Source of the DNA: an uncultured Chlorobiota bacterium
GTDB taxonomy: Bacteria; Bacteroidota; Bacteroidia; Bacteroidales; JAADGE01
Assembly (NCBI GenBank): GCA_947311445.1
Contig: CAMZKV010000017.1
Span: 1 to 37,743 of the forward strand
Reading direction: 5' to 3'
DNA length: 37,743 nucleotides
Each line of letters opens with the position of its first letter. The stretch's first letter is position 1. The notes below the pieces were generated by a model. The model saw only the letters and a program-made list of their open reading frames with translations, searched no databases and had not been told where the DNA came from. A program made the position numbers and the translations under genes. Positions 24,425-32,057 of the stretch are shown in pieces.

Positions 24425-26173
24425 TTATTTCCCTCTAAATAATCTAATAGTTCCTTTGGCTTCTTCGGTAGTTTTTCCTTTGTATTCTTCTCCATCTTTC
24501 CCAAGAGCTTTTATTACATAGTAATATACACCTGGTTTACATTTTCCTCCAAGAGGAGTTTTTCCGTCCCACCCAGGGTCAATTGCTTCTTCCAAACTAT
24601 CAGTTTGATAAACTTTTTCTCCCCATCTATTGTATATTGTCAGATGAAACTCTTCCATTCCTTTTAAGTCATCTTTTTTAAAATGATATGTATCGTTAAT
24701 ACCATCTTTTGGAAAAGGAGTAAATACATTTGGAACATTTTTAAGTTCTGTTGGTTCAACTTTCACAAGAATTGTAATTGTGTCTGTATCTGAACAGCCT
24801 AAAGCATTTGTTGCAATAAGAATTGCTTTGTAATCTCCTTTTACAACATATTCGTGAGAAATTGTATCAGAATCGGTAATTAAGACAGGTGGAGTTTTAT
24901 CTCCAAATGTCCATTCTCTTTCGGTTGCCCAACTGGTAGTATTTAAAAAATTTACGTCCAATTTAGCTTCTCCTGTTTCAGGATTTGCTGTAAAAGAGGG
25001 TTCTTCAACATTCACTTTTATAAACGTGTCTTGTGGGCAAGACCAATTATTTATTACATGAAAATAATAGAAGTTATCGAATCCATATCTATCTGGAATA
25101 ACCGTTGCATTTGCAGCAATTGTATCTCCAATTTTATTAATTGAACCTGTTACGGCTTCTTTTCCTTCCCAAAAAGTATATAAATCATTTGGAACATCAA
25201 TTTGAGAAACTAAAGTATCTTTAAATCTCCAAATTGGAGGGAGAACATCTTCTTCAAAAACAATGTTCCAAGAGCTCACGAAACCACTATCAACATCTTG
25301 ATTATCAGCAATTTCCAATTGCCATTTGCCATTTAAAGGGCAACCGGATAAAATATCAAAATTACCTTCGGGCAGATATGCCTTCTCGGGTATTGAGTCT
25401 TCAATAATACTATTCATTGTTTCAGAAGCACTCATAGACCAATAATACATAAATGGAGTATTGCTTAGTGTGTCTCCAAATAATGCGTGATTGCTTGCAT
25501 CATAATTTTTAAGAACAACAGAACTATTTTCACATGAAAGTGTAATTTGTAAATCTCCCATATCTGCGTGAATGATTTTTAATCCTATTGAGTCAATATT
25601 TCCTGATATGTAAGTTGCTCCTACTTCAAACTCATCAAAAATTAAACTATCAACATAAGGAGTATTATTGTCAAGTAATTTTTCGGGAGTTTCTTTTATT
25701 TCATATATTGGTTTATCTTCCCATAAAACCGGTACTGCTTTTCCAATAATTCTTGCAGAACTTCCCATGCAAATTCCAACATGTTCATCCGGAATATCTA
25801 ATTTTGATTTTGAGTAATCTGGTTTAACTGCAACTTTTACAGGAATTATTGCAAAACCTGTATTTGCACCTTTAACAACTTTTAATTTTACTCTGTAACC
25901 TCCTCCTTCTTCATAAAATCGTGTAACAGAATCTTTATCAATCCCTGTTGATATACCATTATCAAAATCCCATAAATATTCTGCACCTATTACAGGAACT
26001 CCGGCATTTGTTACGGTTGCTTTAAAAATTATTGTATCATTTTCTCTACATATACTTAAGGTATCTCCATCTGATGGATAGAGAGGAAGAAAATTTGTTG
26101 TAATACTTATGTCTAATTGCGAAAATAGAGCAAAAGGAATCAGTAAAAGAATTATTAAAGAGATTTTTTTCAC
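24425..26173 (-). CDS. Secreted PKD/P-domain protein with gliding-motility C-terminal (T9SS) domain
   Basis: 582 residues. A signal peptide occupies 1-18 (ILLLIPFALFSQ). A PKD-like domain spans about 45-115 (GAEYLWDFDNG). The region near 170-308 looks like a proprotein-convertase P-domain (jelly roll), with MGDLQITLSCENSS and LNGKWQLEIADNQDVDSGFVSSWNIVF, yet there is no protease domain. A second PKD domain lies at about 395-475 (REWTFGDKTPPVL). The last 100 residues are the gliding-motility-associated C-terminal domain: VPNVFTPFPKDGINDTYHF, LTIYNRWGEKVYQT, WDGKTPLGGKCKPGVYYYVI. That domain is a T9SS export signal, so the protein is predicted to be surface-attached or released. TAATTTTG at 26199-26192 may be its -7 element, but the nearest upstream TTTG is only 16 bases away. 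Confidence 0.88.
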   Translation of the reverse strand: MKKISLIILLLIPFALFSQLDISITTNFLPLYPSDGDTLSICRENDTIIFKATVTNAGVPVIGAEYLWDFDNGISTGIDKDSVTRFYEEGGGYRVKLKVVKGANTGFAIIPVKVAVKPDYSKSKLDIPDEHVGICMGSSARIIGKAVPVLWEDKPIYEIKETPEKLLDNNTPYVDSLIFDEFEVGATYISGNIDSIGLKIIHADMGDLQITLSCENSSVVLKNYDASNHALFGDTLSNTPFMYYWSMSASETMNSIIEDSIPEKAYLPEGNFDILSGCPLNGKWQLEIADNQDVDSGFVSSWNIVFEEDVLPPIWRFKDTLVSQIDVPNDLYTFWEGKEAVTGSINKIGDTIAANATVIPDRYGFDNFYYFHVINNWSCPQDTFIKVNVEEPSFTANPETGEAKLDVNFLNTTSWATEREWTFGDKTPPVLITDSDTISHEYVVKGDYKAILIATNALGCSDTDTITILVKVEPTELKNVPNVFTPFPKDGINDTYHFKKDDLKGMEEFHLTIYNRWGEKVYQTDSLEEAIDPGWDGKTPLGGKCKPGVYYYVIKALGKDGEEYKGKTTEEAKGTIRLFRGK

Positions 26174-26383
26174 ACTTAAATTATTTTTTTACAAAATTAA
26201 TTAAATTAGGTAAAACAAAAAAAGATATGTTTAAAACAGATTTTTTAATAAATTATTTTGTGAGTGTGTTTTATTTTAAAGAATAAGTCTATAAAGTCAT
26301 CGGACGATTATTATATGAAAAGACAGACCTTATTGGCTAAGAGTAATAGCTTATTTAAAAAAGTAAATGTTTTATTATAGAGT

Positions 26384-26983
26384 TCAGATTTTTCTTTTAT
26401 TAAAAAATGTTTTGTTTAAGTGATTAATAGTTTTTGTAGCGTTTGTCTTCATTAGTACAGATCTTGTTTTCAGTCCTTCTTTTAAAAACACATCACTCTC
26501 AGCAATTGTTTCTGCATTTAACAATTTTTTATAGAATTTTTCATGCTTGGTACTAAAAGAATAGAGACAAGTTTCAATATCCATTTCTATAATAATTTCA
26601 ACTGTTTTCCTAATTATATCTAACAATAAACCAATATTGTTTCTATAATTCTTGTCTGTTGCAATTCTCCAAGAACTTCCTATTTTATTTGTGGATTCTT
26701 TTCTAATTAAATCTGTTTCTTCTTTAAAATATGAATCTGTATGAAGCCCGTATTCTCCATCAACAGTAACAGAATTTGTTCCAATAATTTTGCCGTCTTT
26801 TTCAGCAATAATTATTTTTGTTTCTTCAATTCTATTAAGATGAGGGTACAAATTAAGAAGATTATTTGTTTTTTTGGGACAAAGACCTGCATCAACAAAA
26901 GCATCATGTACTAAGGAATGGACTTCATTAAGACGGCTGAAATCATTTAGCACACTAATTGTGTAACTAATAGAGTTTTGCAT
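26384..26983 (-). CDS. GNAT-fold N-acyltransferase, FeeM-like
   Basis: 199 residues from the chosen start (26983). An in-frame ATG 16 codons upstream (27031) would add a short hydrophobic stretch that looks untranslated. The pattern resembles the FeeM N-acyl-amino-acid synthase branch of GNAT enzymes: a helix with EVHSLVHDAFVDAGLC, then KIIIAEKDGKIIGTNSVTVD (central strands), then LHTDSYFKEETDLIRKE (the segment FeeM relatives use near the acyl site), then the beta-bulge region SSWRIATDKNYRNN. FeeM-type enzymes join a fatty acyl chain from acyl-ACP to an amino acid or amine. The gene starts 61 bases after the histidine kinase and could be co-transcribed with it. Substrate is unknown, and a plain GNAT acetyltransferase is possible. 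Confidence 0.6.
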   Translation of the reverse strand: MQNSISYTISVLNDFSRLNEVHSLVHDAFVDAGLCPKKTNNLLNLYPHLNRIEETKIIIAEKDGKIIGTNSVTVDGEYGLHTDSYFKEETDLIRKESTNKIGSSWRIATDKNYRNNIGLLLDIIRKTVEIIIEMDIETCLYSFSTKHEKFYKKLLNAETIAESDVFLKEGLKTRSVLMKTNATKTINHLNKTFFNKRKI

Positions 26984-27044
26984 GGCAATATTTTGTGTTT
27001 TTATGCCAACAAAGATAAAAACTATTTGCAAGAAAACTCTAAAA

Positions 27045-28121
27045 TTAAATTATAATTTCTACTGATGTTCCTTCGTCTTTTTTTGAATTTACTTTTATAA
27101 ATCCGGAATGTAAGTCTATCAGACCTTTTGCAATACTCATACCTATTCCAACTCCCCTGTATAAATTATCTTTATCTTCAAATTTTCTAAAATAATCAAA
27201 GACATGAAGTAAATCTTTCTTGGAAATACCTAGCCCATTATCAGTTATCTTAATAACAGCTCTTCTATCATTTTTATAACAAGCAAGTCTTATCTCTCCA
27301 CTTTCAGAGAATTTAACTGCATTTTCAAGTATAAAGGTTATTGCTTTTTTTAACAAATCTTTATCTGCATTTATTGTTATTTTTTCAGATTTATTAAAGT
27401 CTAAAACCGGTAAAATATTTTTTGATTTAAACTTAATTTCATTTTGCAAAAAAATAAACATTTCATTTATTAAATCATTAATATTAAAATTAGTAATATT
27501 AATTTCTGATTCATTTACTTGAAGTTTTGAAAGCAGAAGTATATCATCAATTGTTTTGGTTAAATCATCAAGGCTCTTTTTTATGATATTATATTCTTTT
27601 GAGATATTAGGATACCTATTAGATAATATCTGGATGAAGCCTTCAACTGCATTAAGAGGTGTTCTAATTTCATGTGAAATATTTTGAAGAAATGAAGTTT
27701 TAAGCTCATCATTTTCCTTAGCTTTTTTTAGGGCAAGTTTTAAAGATTTTGTTTTATCTTCAACAATTTCTTCTAGTTTAATATTTAACTGGCTAAGTTT
27801 TTCTTTTTCAATATCCAAAAAATAATTTGATTCAAAAGCCCTAAATCTAAAATTACTTTGAACTTTATTTATTACAAATCCAACAAAAACAAATATTAAA
27901 GTGTTTATTATTGGTGTATAGAGATTTTTTGAAAAATAAGAATAAAAAAACAAATAAAAAACAATAAAAAATAAAAAAAGCGGAAAAAGATAAACTAAAA
28001 TAGTTTTTAAAGTATTTGTTCTAAGCTCAAGTGATATAATAAAAACAGCAATAATAATTCCTAATACATTTGTTGAAACAGAGCCTTCTCCCAAATGCAC
28101 AAAAAATTTTGCTAACATCAT
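27045..28121 (-). CDS. Sensor histidine kinase, main part (5' end in another frame)
   Basis: 358 residues as read from the first ATG in this frame. Membrane helices lie near 15-33, 38-60 and 68-86, then a coiled coil (EKEKLSQLNIKLEEIVEDKTK), then the DHp helix with QNISHEIRTPLNAVEGF (phospho-acceptor His150). The ATPase part has the N box FILENAVKFSESG at 263-275, the G1 box DNGLGIS at 294-300 and the G2 box GVGIGMSIAKGL. All catalytic boxes are intact. The frame is open upstream to 28190 and continues a membrane segment (LLTTLYHIFLVSIYV), so this start is not natural. The true N-terminus is the 79-codon piece at 28160-28399 in a different frame. No response regulator gene is adjacent. Confidence 0.88.
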   Translation of the reverse strand: MMLAKFFVHLGEGSVSTNVLGIIIAVFIISLELRTNTLKTILVYLFPLFLFFIVFYLFFYSYFSKNLYTPIINTLIFVFVGFVINKVQSNFRFRAFESNYFLDIEKEKLSQLNIKLEEIVEDKTKSLKLALKKAKENDELKTSFLQNISHEIRTPLNAVEGFIQILSNRYPNISKEYNIIKKSLDDLTKTIDDILLLSKLQVNESEINITNFNINDLINEMFIFLQNEIKFKSKNILPVLDFNKSEKITINADKDLLKKAITFILENAVKFSESGEIRLACYKNDRRAVIKITDNGLGISKKDLLHVFDYFRKFEDKDNLYRGVGIGMSIAKGLIDLHSGFIKVNSKKDEGTSVEIII

Positions 28122-28159
28122 TACATAAATACTTACTAAAAAGATATGGTATAAAGTTG

Positions 28160-28399
28160 TTAATAATGATTTATCTTTTTTTTTTGATAATTATTTAGAA
28201 AAAGTATAATAATTGCAAGGAGTAAAGAAGGAAGTCTTGTGCACATAGCAATTGTACTTTTTCTTAAAAAAAAGTCTAATAGCATTAACAAAACGAGCAA
28301 AATAATACCCATAGAAACATAAATATTTAGACGTTTCACAGTTATATCATTGATATAATTTTTATACTCTAAATTTATTATTGATGATTTATTTCTCAT
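28160..28399 (-). CDS. N-terminal fragment of the histidine kinase (frameshifted)
   Basis: 79 codons encoding a cytosolic start and two membrane helices (YVSMGIILLVLLMLLDFFL at about 28-46 and RLPSLLLAIIILFLNNY at 55-71), ending in QKKKINHY and a stop. The protein stops a few residues after a run of ten A (28176-28185). With eleven A, or eight, the frame would pass into the kinase frame with KKKDKSLLTTLYHIF, giving a six-helix sensor of about 450 residues. It has its own promoter upstream (28521-28551), whereas the kinase piece has none. It is therefore best read as the 5' end of the same gene, not as a separate small membrane protein. Confidence 0.75.
   Translation of the reverse strand: MRNKSSIINLEYKNYINDITVKRLNIYVSMGIILLVLLMLLDFFLRKSTIAMCTRLPSLLLAIIILFLNNYQKKKINHY
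28176..28185 (-). repeat. Ten-A homopolymer at the kinase frame break
   Basis: On the minus strand the run reads C, ten A, G. It sits exactly where the two reading frames of the kinase overlap (28160-28193). Such a run could be a site of replication slippage, transcriptional slippage, or a sequencing error. Confidence 0.8.
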
Positions 28400-28520
28400 T
28401 AAAAAATATTTATTAAAAATTTTAAATTAATATACACTAAATTATATTAAAAATTAAAACATTTTACATGAATAAAAAAATACACACTAAAACATTTACT
28501 TGTTGTCAATCAAATATTTA

Positions 28521-28551
28521 CAAAGATATAAAGCGTTTTTTAAATATCAAA
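28521..28551 (-). promoter_or_regulatory. Promoter of the histidine kinase gene
   Basis: On the minus strand, TTTG (28551-28548), 19 bases, then TATCTTTG (28528-28521), an exact consensus match. The start near 28515 leaves a leader of about 115 bases before the ATG at 28399. Confidence 0.65.
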
Positions 28552-28605
28552 ACTTACTTTGAGTCAATACAATAGAAAATTAGAAAATAAAAACTATAAT
28601 TTGAC

Positions 28606-28647
28606 AAAACCCCTATATATATATTGACGAATATACTTAGGTGTTTT
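28606..28647 (-). terminator. Possible terminator after the T9SS hydrolase gene
   Basis: AAAAC-C-CCTA (28606-28615) pairs with TAGG-T-GTTTT (28638-28647) with one mismatch, and an inner TATATT/AATATA helix closes on a GACG loop. On the minus strand only four T follow, so it is a weak terminator. Confidence 0.3.
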
Positions 28648-28682
28648 TGATGATTTTAAAAAAACTATATTTTAAAACATTA

Positions 28683-31600
28683 TTATTTAACAATAAATTT
28701 ATTAAATATTGAATTATTTGAAGACGACATTTTTATTAAATAAATACCGGAAGGTAAATTAGAAACATTAATCTCGTGTTTTTTTTCTTTATCATTAATT
28801 GACATAATTATTTTTCCCTGAGTATTTATTATTTCAACTTTTTCAATAAATGAATCGTACTCAATATTTAAAATCTCTTTTGCCGGATTTGGGTACATTT
28901 TTATATCTTCAGAACGGATTTTATTTACAAATATACTTCCTGCAACTTCCAAACTGAAGATATCAGAAACACTTTCAAAAGAATTATCTGTTGCGGTTAC
29001 TTTTATTTCATAATCCTCTGCAACATTTGGCGTTCCTGAAAAAGTTCTTGTTAATGAGTTAAAGCTAAGCCAAATCGGCAAGTCGTCTCCATTATTTTGA
29101 ATTGCAGAATAAGTTAAAACATCTAATAAATCAACATCATTAAATGTGTTTTCAGCAAAAGTATAGGTAAAAAATTCTCCTTCGGTTGCTTCTTGATCTA
29201 TTAGATTATTTTCTAATGTTGGAGCATCATTTGTATTACTAACTGTTATTGAAAATATTTGGTCAACATCAACGGTACCATCATTCACTCGAAGTGTTAC
29301 ATTATGCGTTCCAACATCTTCATTTAAAGGTGTTCCGCTTAAAATTCCAGTTCCGGAATCAAAACTTAACCAAGAAGGTATTGTAACTGCCGACAATGTG
29401 AGAACATTACCAGTAGGGTCTTCATCCGTTGCTGTGAAAGTATAGGTATATTCCGTATCTTCGGTTGCTGTTTCAATTGCTGTTGAAGTTACAACTGGAG
29501 CATCATTTGTGTTTGCTACCGTTATAGTAAAATTTTGTTCAACATCAACAGTTCCGTCATTTACGTTTAAAGTAATATTGTGCGTTCCAACATCTTCATT
29601 TAAAGGTGTTCCGCTTAAAATTCCTGTAGAAGCATCAAAATTTAACCAAGTAGGTATTGTAACTGCTGACAATGTGAGAACATCGACAGTAGGGTCTTCA
29701 TCCGTTGCTTTGAAAGTATAGGTATATTCCGTATCTTCCGTTGCTGTTTCAAATGCTGTTGATGTTACAACCGGAGCATCGTTTGTGTTTGAAACGGTTA
29801 TAATAAATGTTTGGATAGTTTCGTCAAGTTCATCTTTAACCTTTACAGATACATTGTGAATGCCAACATCTTCGTTTAATGGAGTTCCTAAAAATTCTCC
29901 TGTTGCAGAATTAAAATTAAGCCATTCCGGCTTTTCAACTAATTCATATGTTAGAACATTCCATTCATTTTCATCTGTAGCAGTAAGAGTATATGAATAA
30001 TTTGCATCTTCATCAACACTTGTAATAGGGGTTGAAGTAAATTCAGGTGCAAAATTTATAACTTCATGATAAAACCAAGTGTATGATTCAGGGGTTATTG
30101 CAACATGTTCCTGATTTTCTGATGGATAGTAAATTTTATCAAATGGAGTTACAATAGAATTAATATTAGCATCAACATTAAAGTAAGGGTCTGTTGTATT
30201 TTGAATACACAATGCACTAATTGTTGGAATGAAAGCATGCGAGTCCCAAGGGGCAGTAATATCTCCATAACCTGGGTCAGTATCTGCCAATTCTTGTAAA
30301 GTATTTCTATTGCCTCCTGGTGCACCATCATAAGGTAGTGTATTATTTACATAAATATTTTCGCTTTCATTTGTCCATCCAATTGGATTATATAAACCCT
30401 CAAAAATTTGATGGTAAGTTTGATTAGGCACAGCCCAAACATCTCCGTCAAGATCAACAAGAAAACTTCTGTATCGATAATAAATTATTTTATCTCCTCC
30501 GAAAAAACCTTGTCCATTTCCATATCCGTCACCATTAACTATTGATGCTATTCTTGTGTTTTGAGGAAACCCCATTACATTTAATTCATTATAAAAAGAA
30601 GTATAAAGCCCATTATTGTTTGCAGTATTTCCTGATGTTCCTGTGTAATGGTAAACCAGCATTTGCTTAGCAGCAGGTCCGGAAAGTGCTGTCAATGCTT
30701 CTTGCGCACTTTCAACATCCGCTTCTTCTGCAAAAAATCTCACCCAGTGTTGCAGTCCAAGAGGTATGTCTGCTCCTTTCATGGGAGAATCAAAAGCAAT
30801 CCAATTTCTAACATTATGGTTTAGACCATCTTGCTCCATTTTTCTAAGTGCAAATCTTGTTATTAGACCTCCCATACTCGGACCAATAACCACAATTTGG
30901 CTGGCATCTTTCATTGTTCCAGCCGAAGTCATTCTCATATTTATTTCTTGAATTACTTTTTTAACAAGCATTGCATTTCTTTGAATATAATCATCTCCGC
31001 CATAGAAATTTACGATAACAAAATCATAACCTTCCGCAGTTAAATTATCTACCATATTTTGTTGGTTTGCTATATCCCACAAACCTGCGATATCTCGTGT
31101 ATCTCCCGGATCAAATCCATCAACAATAATGACAGGTCTAGTAAAGTTTGAATTTCCATTTCCAAAAAACACACCGACTTCTCCGTGTGCAAATTCACCT
31201 AAATACGATTCATCTGCTGTATAATCTGTCCAAGTTTCATCAGGTGGTGGCATTCTTGTAGATTTCACATCCAAAGTAAAAATGGTTTTTAATGAAACAT
31301 TATTTTCAAAAACTGCTTTTATTTTTATTGTTTTTATGCCATCTTTTTGATAATTAATTTTAATCTTATCATTAAGATTAACATCCCTGTAACCTTTTGC
31401 ATCATTAAAATCAACTTTTATAGATATAAGTTTTGTTTCTGAATTGGAAAAATAATACTCTTTCGAAAAATCAAAAATAGGAGAAAGCCCTGTATATTGT
31501 TTCTTATCAATTACTGATGCAGCAAAAACTTGAAACTTATCAAGAACATTTTCATTTTCTATAATAAATTTATTATTTATAATTTTTACAGAACTGCTTT

Positions 31601-31970
31601 CTATTGCATTTTTTTTAAATTCATTATATGAAAAATTTACTATCCCAACAGGGAAAATATTTTTCCTTATTTTTGATTTAATACTTTTTTTAAGATTTTG
31701 GTAATTAACGAAATCTTTTTTAAGAGATGACCGAGATATTTCTGAATATATATCTCTCCACTCAAAGGAATTTAATACTTTTATTTTTGAAGTCCCATTA
31801 CAGTCATGAATATTAGAAACAGGCAGTTTAACTTTATTATATAGAAAACCTGTTTTAACTTTAGATATATCTATATCTGAAAAAGGATTGTTTTTAGTTT
31901 GAGAAAACACATTTAAAAAACTGAAAACAAACACAATAAGAATTAAAAATGACGTAGATTTTTTTTGCAT
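28683..31970 (-). CDS. T9SS-secreted alpha/beta hydrolase with Ig-like repeats
   Basis: 1095 residues. A signal peptide occupies 1-23 (VFVFSFLNVFSQ). After about 240 residues of beta-rich sequence comes a hydrolase domain: RPVIIVDGFDPGDTRD, then FVIVNFYGGDDYIQRNA, then the nucleophile elbow VIGPSMGG with Ser365 in GxSxG form, then WIAFDSPMKGADIP. This resembles lipase/PGAP1-like hydrolases. Residues 641-915 are three tandem repeats of 91-92 residues (putative Ig/cadherin-like), with a more diverged fourth unit from 916 to about 1010. Each of the three contains LNFxxxTG and GTPLNEDVG. The last 70 residues are a T9SS type A sorting domain (MYPNPAKEILNI, LPSGIYLIKMSS, FNKFIVK). Surface lipase or esterase activity is inferred; the substrate is unknown. 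It has its own consensus promoter. Confidence 0.88.
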   Translation of the reverse strand: MQKKSTSFLILIVFVFSFLNVFSQTKNNPFSDIDISKVKTGFLYNKVKLPVSNIHDCNGTSKIKVLNSFEWRDIYSEISRSSLKKDFVNYQNLKKSIKSKIRKNIFPVGIVNFSYNEFKKNAIESSSVKIINNKFIIENENVLDKFQVFAASVIDKKQYTGLSPIFDFSKEYYFSNSETKLISIKVDFNDAKGYRDVNLNDKIKINYQKDGIKTIKIKAVFENNVSLKTIFTLDVKSTRMPPPDETWTDYTADESYLGEFAHGEVGVFFGNGNSNFTRPVIIVDGFDPGDTRDIAGLWDIANQQNMVDNLTAEGYDFVIVNFYGGDDYIQRNAMLVKKVIQEINMRMTSAGTMKDASQIVVIGPSMGGLITRFALRKMEQDGLNHNVRNWIAFDSPMKGADIPLGLQHWVRFFAEEADVESAQEALTALSGPAAKQMLVYHYTGTSGNTANNNGLYTSFYNELNVMGFPQNTRIASIVNGDGYGNGQGFFGGDKIIYYRYRSFLVDLDGDVWAVPNQTYHQIFEGLYNPIGWTNESENIYVNNTLPYDGAPGGNRNTLQELADTDPGYGDITAPWDSHAFIPTISALCIQNTTDPYFNVDANINSIVTPFDKIYYPSENQEHVAITPESYTWFYHEVINFAPEFTSTPITSVDEDANYSYTLTATDENEWNVLTYELVEKPEWLNFNSATGEFLGTPLNEDVGIHNVSVKVKDELDETIQTFIITVSNTNDAPVVTSTAFETATEDTEYTYTFKATDEDPTVDVLTLSAVTIPTWLNFDASTGILSGTPLNEDVGTHNITLNVNDGTVDVEQNFTITVANTNDAPVVTSTAIETATEDTEYTYTFTATDEDPTGNVLTLSAVTIPSWLSFDSGTGILSGTPLNEDVGTHNVTLRVNDGTVDVDQIFSITVSNTNDAPTLENNLIDQEATEGEFFTYTFAENTFNDVDLLDVLTYSAIQNNGDDLPIWLSFNSLTRTFSGTPNVAEDYEIKVTATDNSFESVSDIFSLEVAGSIFVNKIRSEDIKMYPNPAKEILNIEYDSFIEKVEIINTQGKIIMSINDKEKKHEINVSNLPSGIYLIKMSSSNNSIFNKFIVK
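29226..30050 (-). repeat. Three tandem ~276-bp repeats coding for Ig-like domains
   Basis: Unit borders on the minus strand are 30050-29778 (273 bp), 29777-29502 (276 bp) and 29501-29226 (276 bp). The second and third units are nearly identical along much of their length, including a shared stretch around CCAACATCTT at 29311 and 29587. The first has CCAACATCTT at 29863 but is more diverged. This fits recent duplication of the last two units. Confidence 0.9.
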
Positions 31971-31999
31971 ATTGAATAATTTAAACTGTTCTTAAACAT

Positions 32000-32030
32000 C
32001 AAATATAATCATTTTATTAGATATGTCAAA
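32000..32030 (-). promoter_or_regulatory. Promoter of the T9SS hydrolase gene
   Basis: On the minus strand, TTTG (32030-32027), 19 bases, then TATATTTG (32007-32000), an exact match to consensus and spacing. The start near 31994 leaves a leader of about 24 bases. Confidence 0.7.
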
Positions 32031-32057
32031 ATCTAAATGTGAAAAAATTAACAAAAT

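Larger units (their letters stand above)
28400..28682. other. Intergenic region between the kinase and the hydrolase gene
   Basis: 283 bases of very AT-rich sequence. It holds the kinase promoter (28521-28551) and a possible terminator hairpin for the leftward hydrolase transcript (28606-28647). No further gene or RNA was recognised. Confidence 0.5.

Noticed and set aside
29226-30050. Regular ~276-bp repeats considered as CRISPR or another non-coding array
   Set aside because: Units are far too long, are in frame and encode Ig-like domains of one protein.
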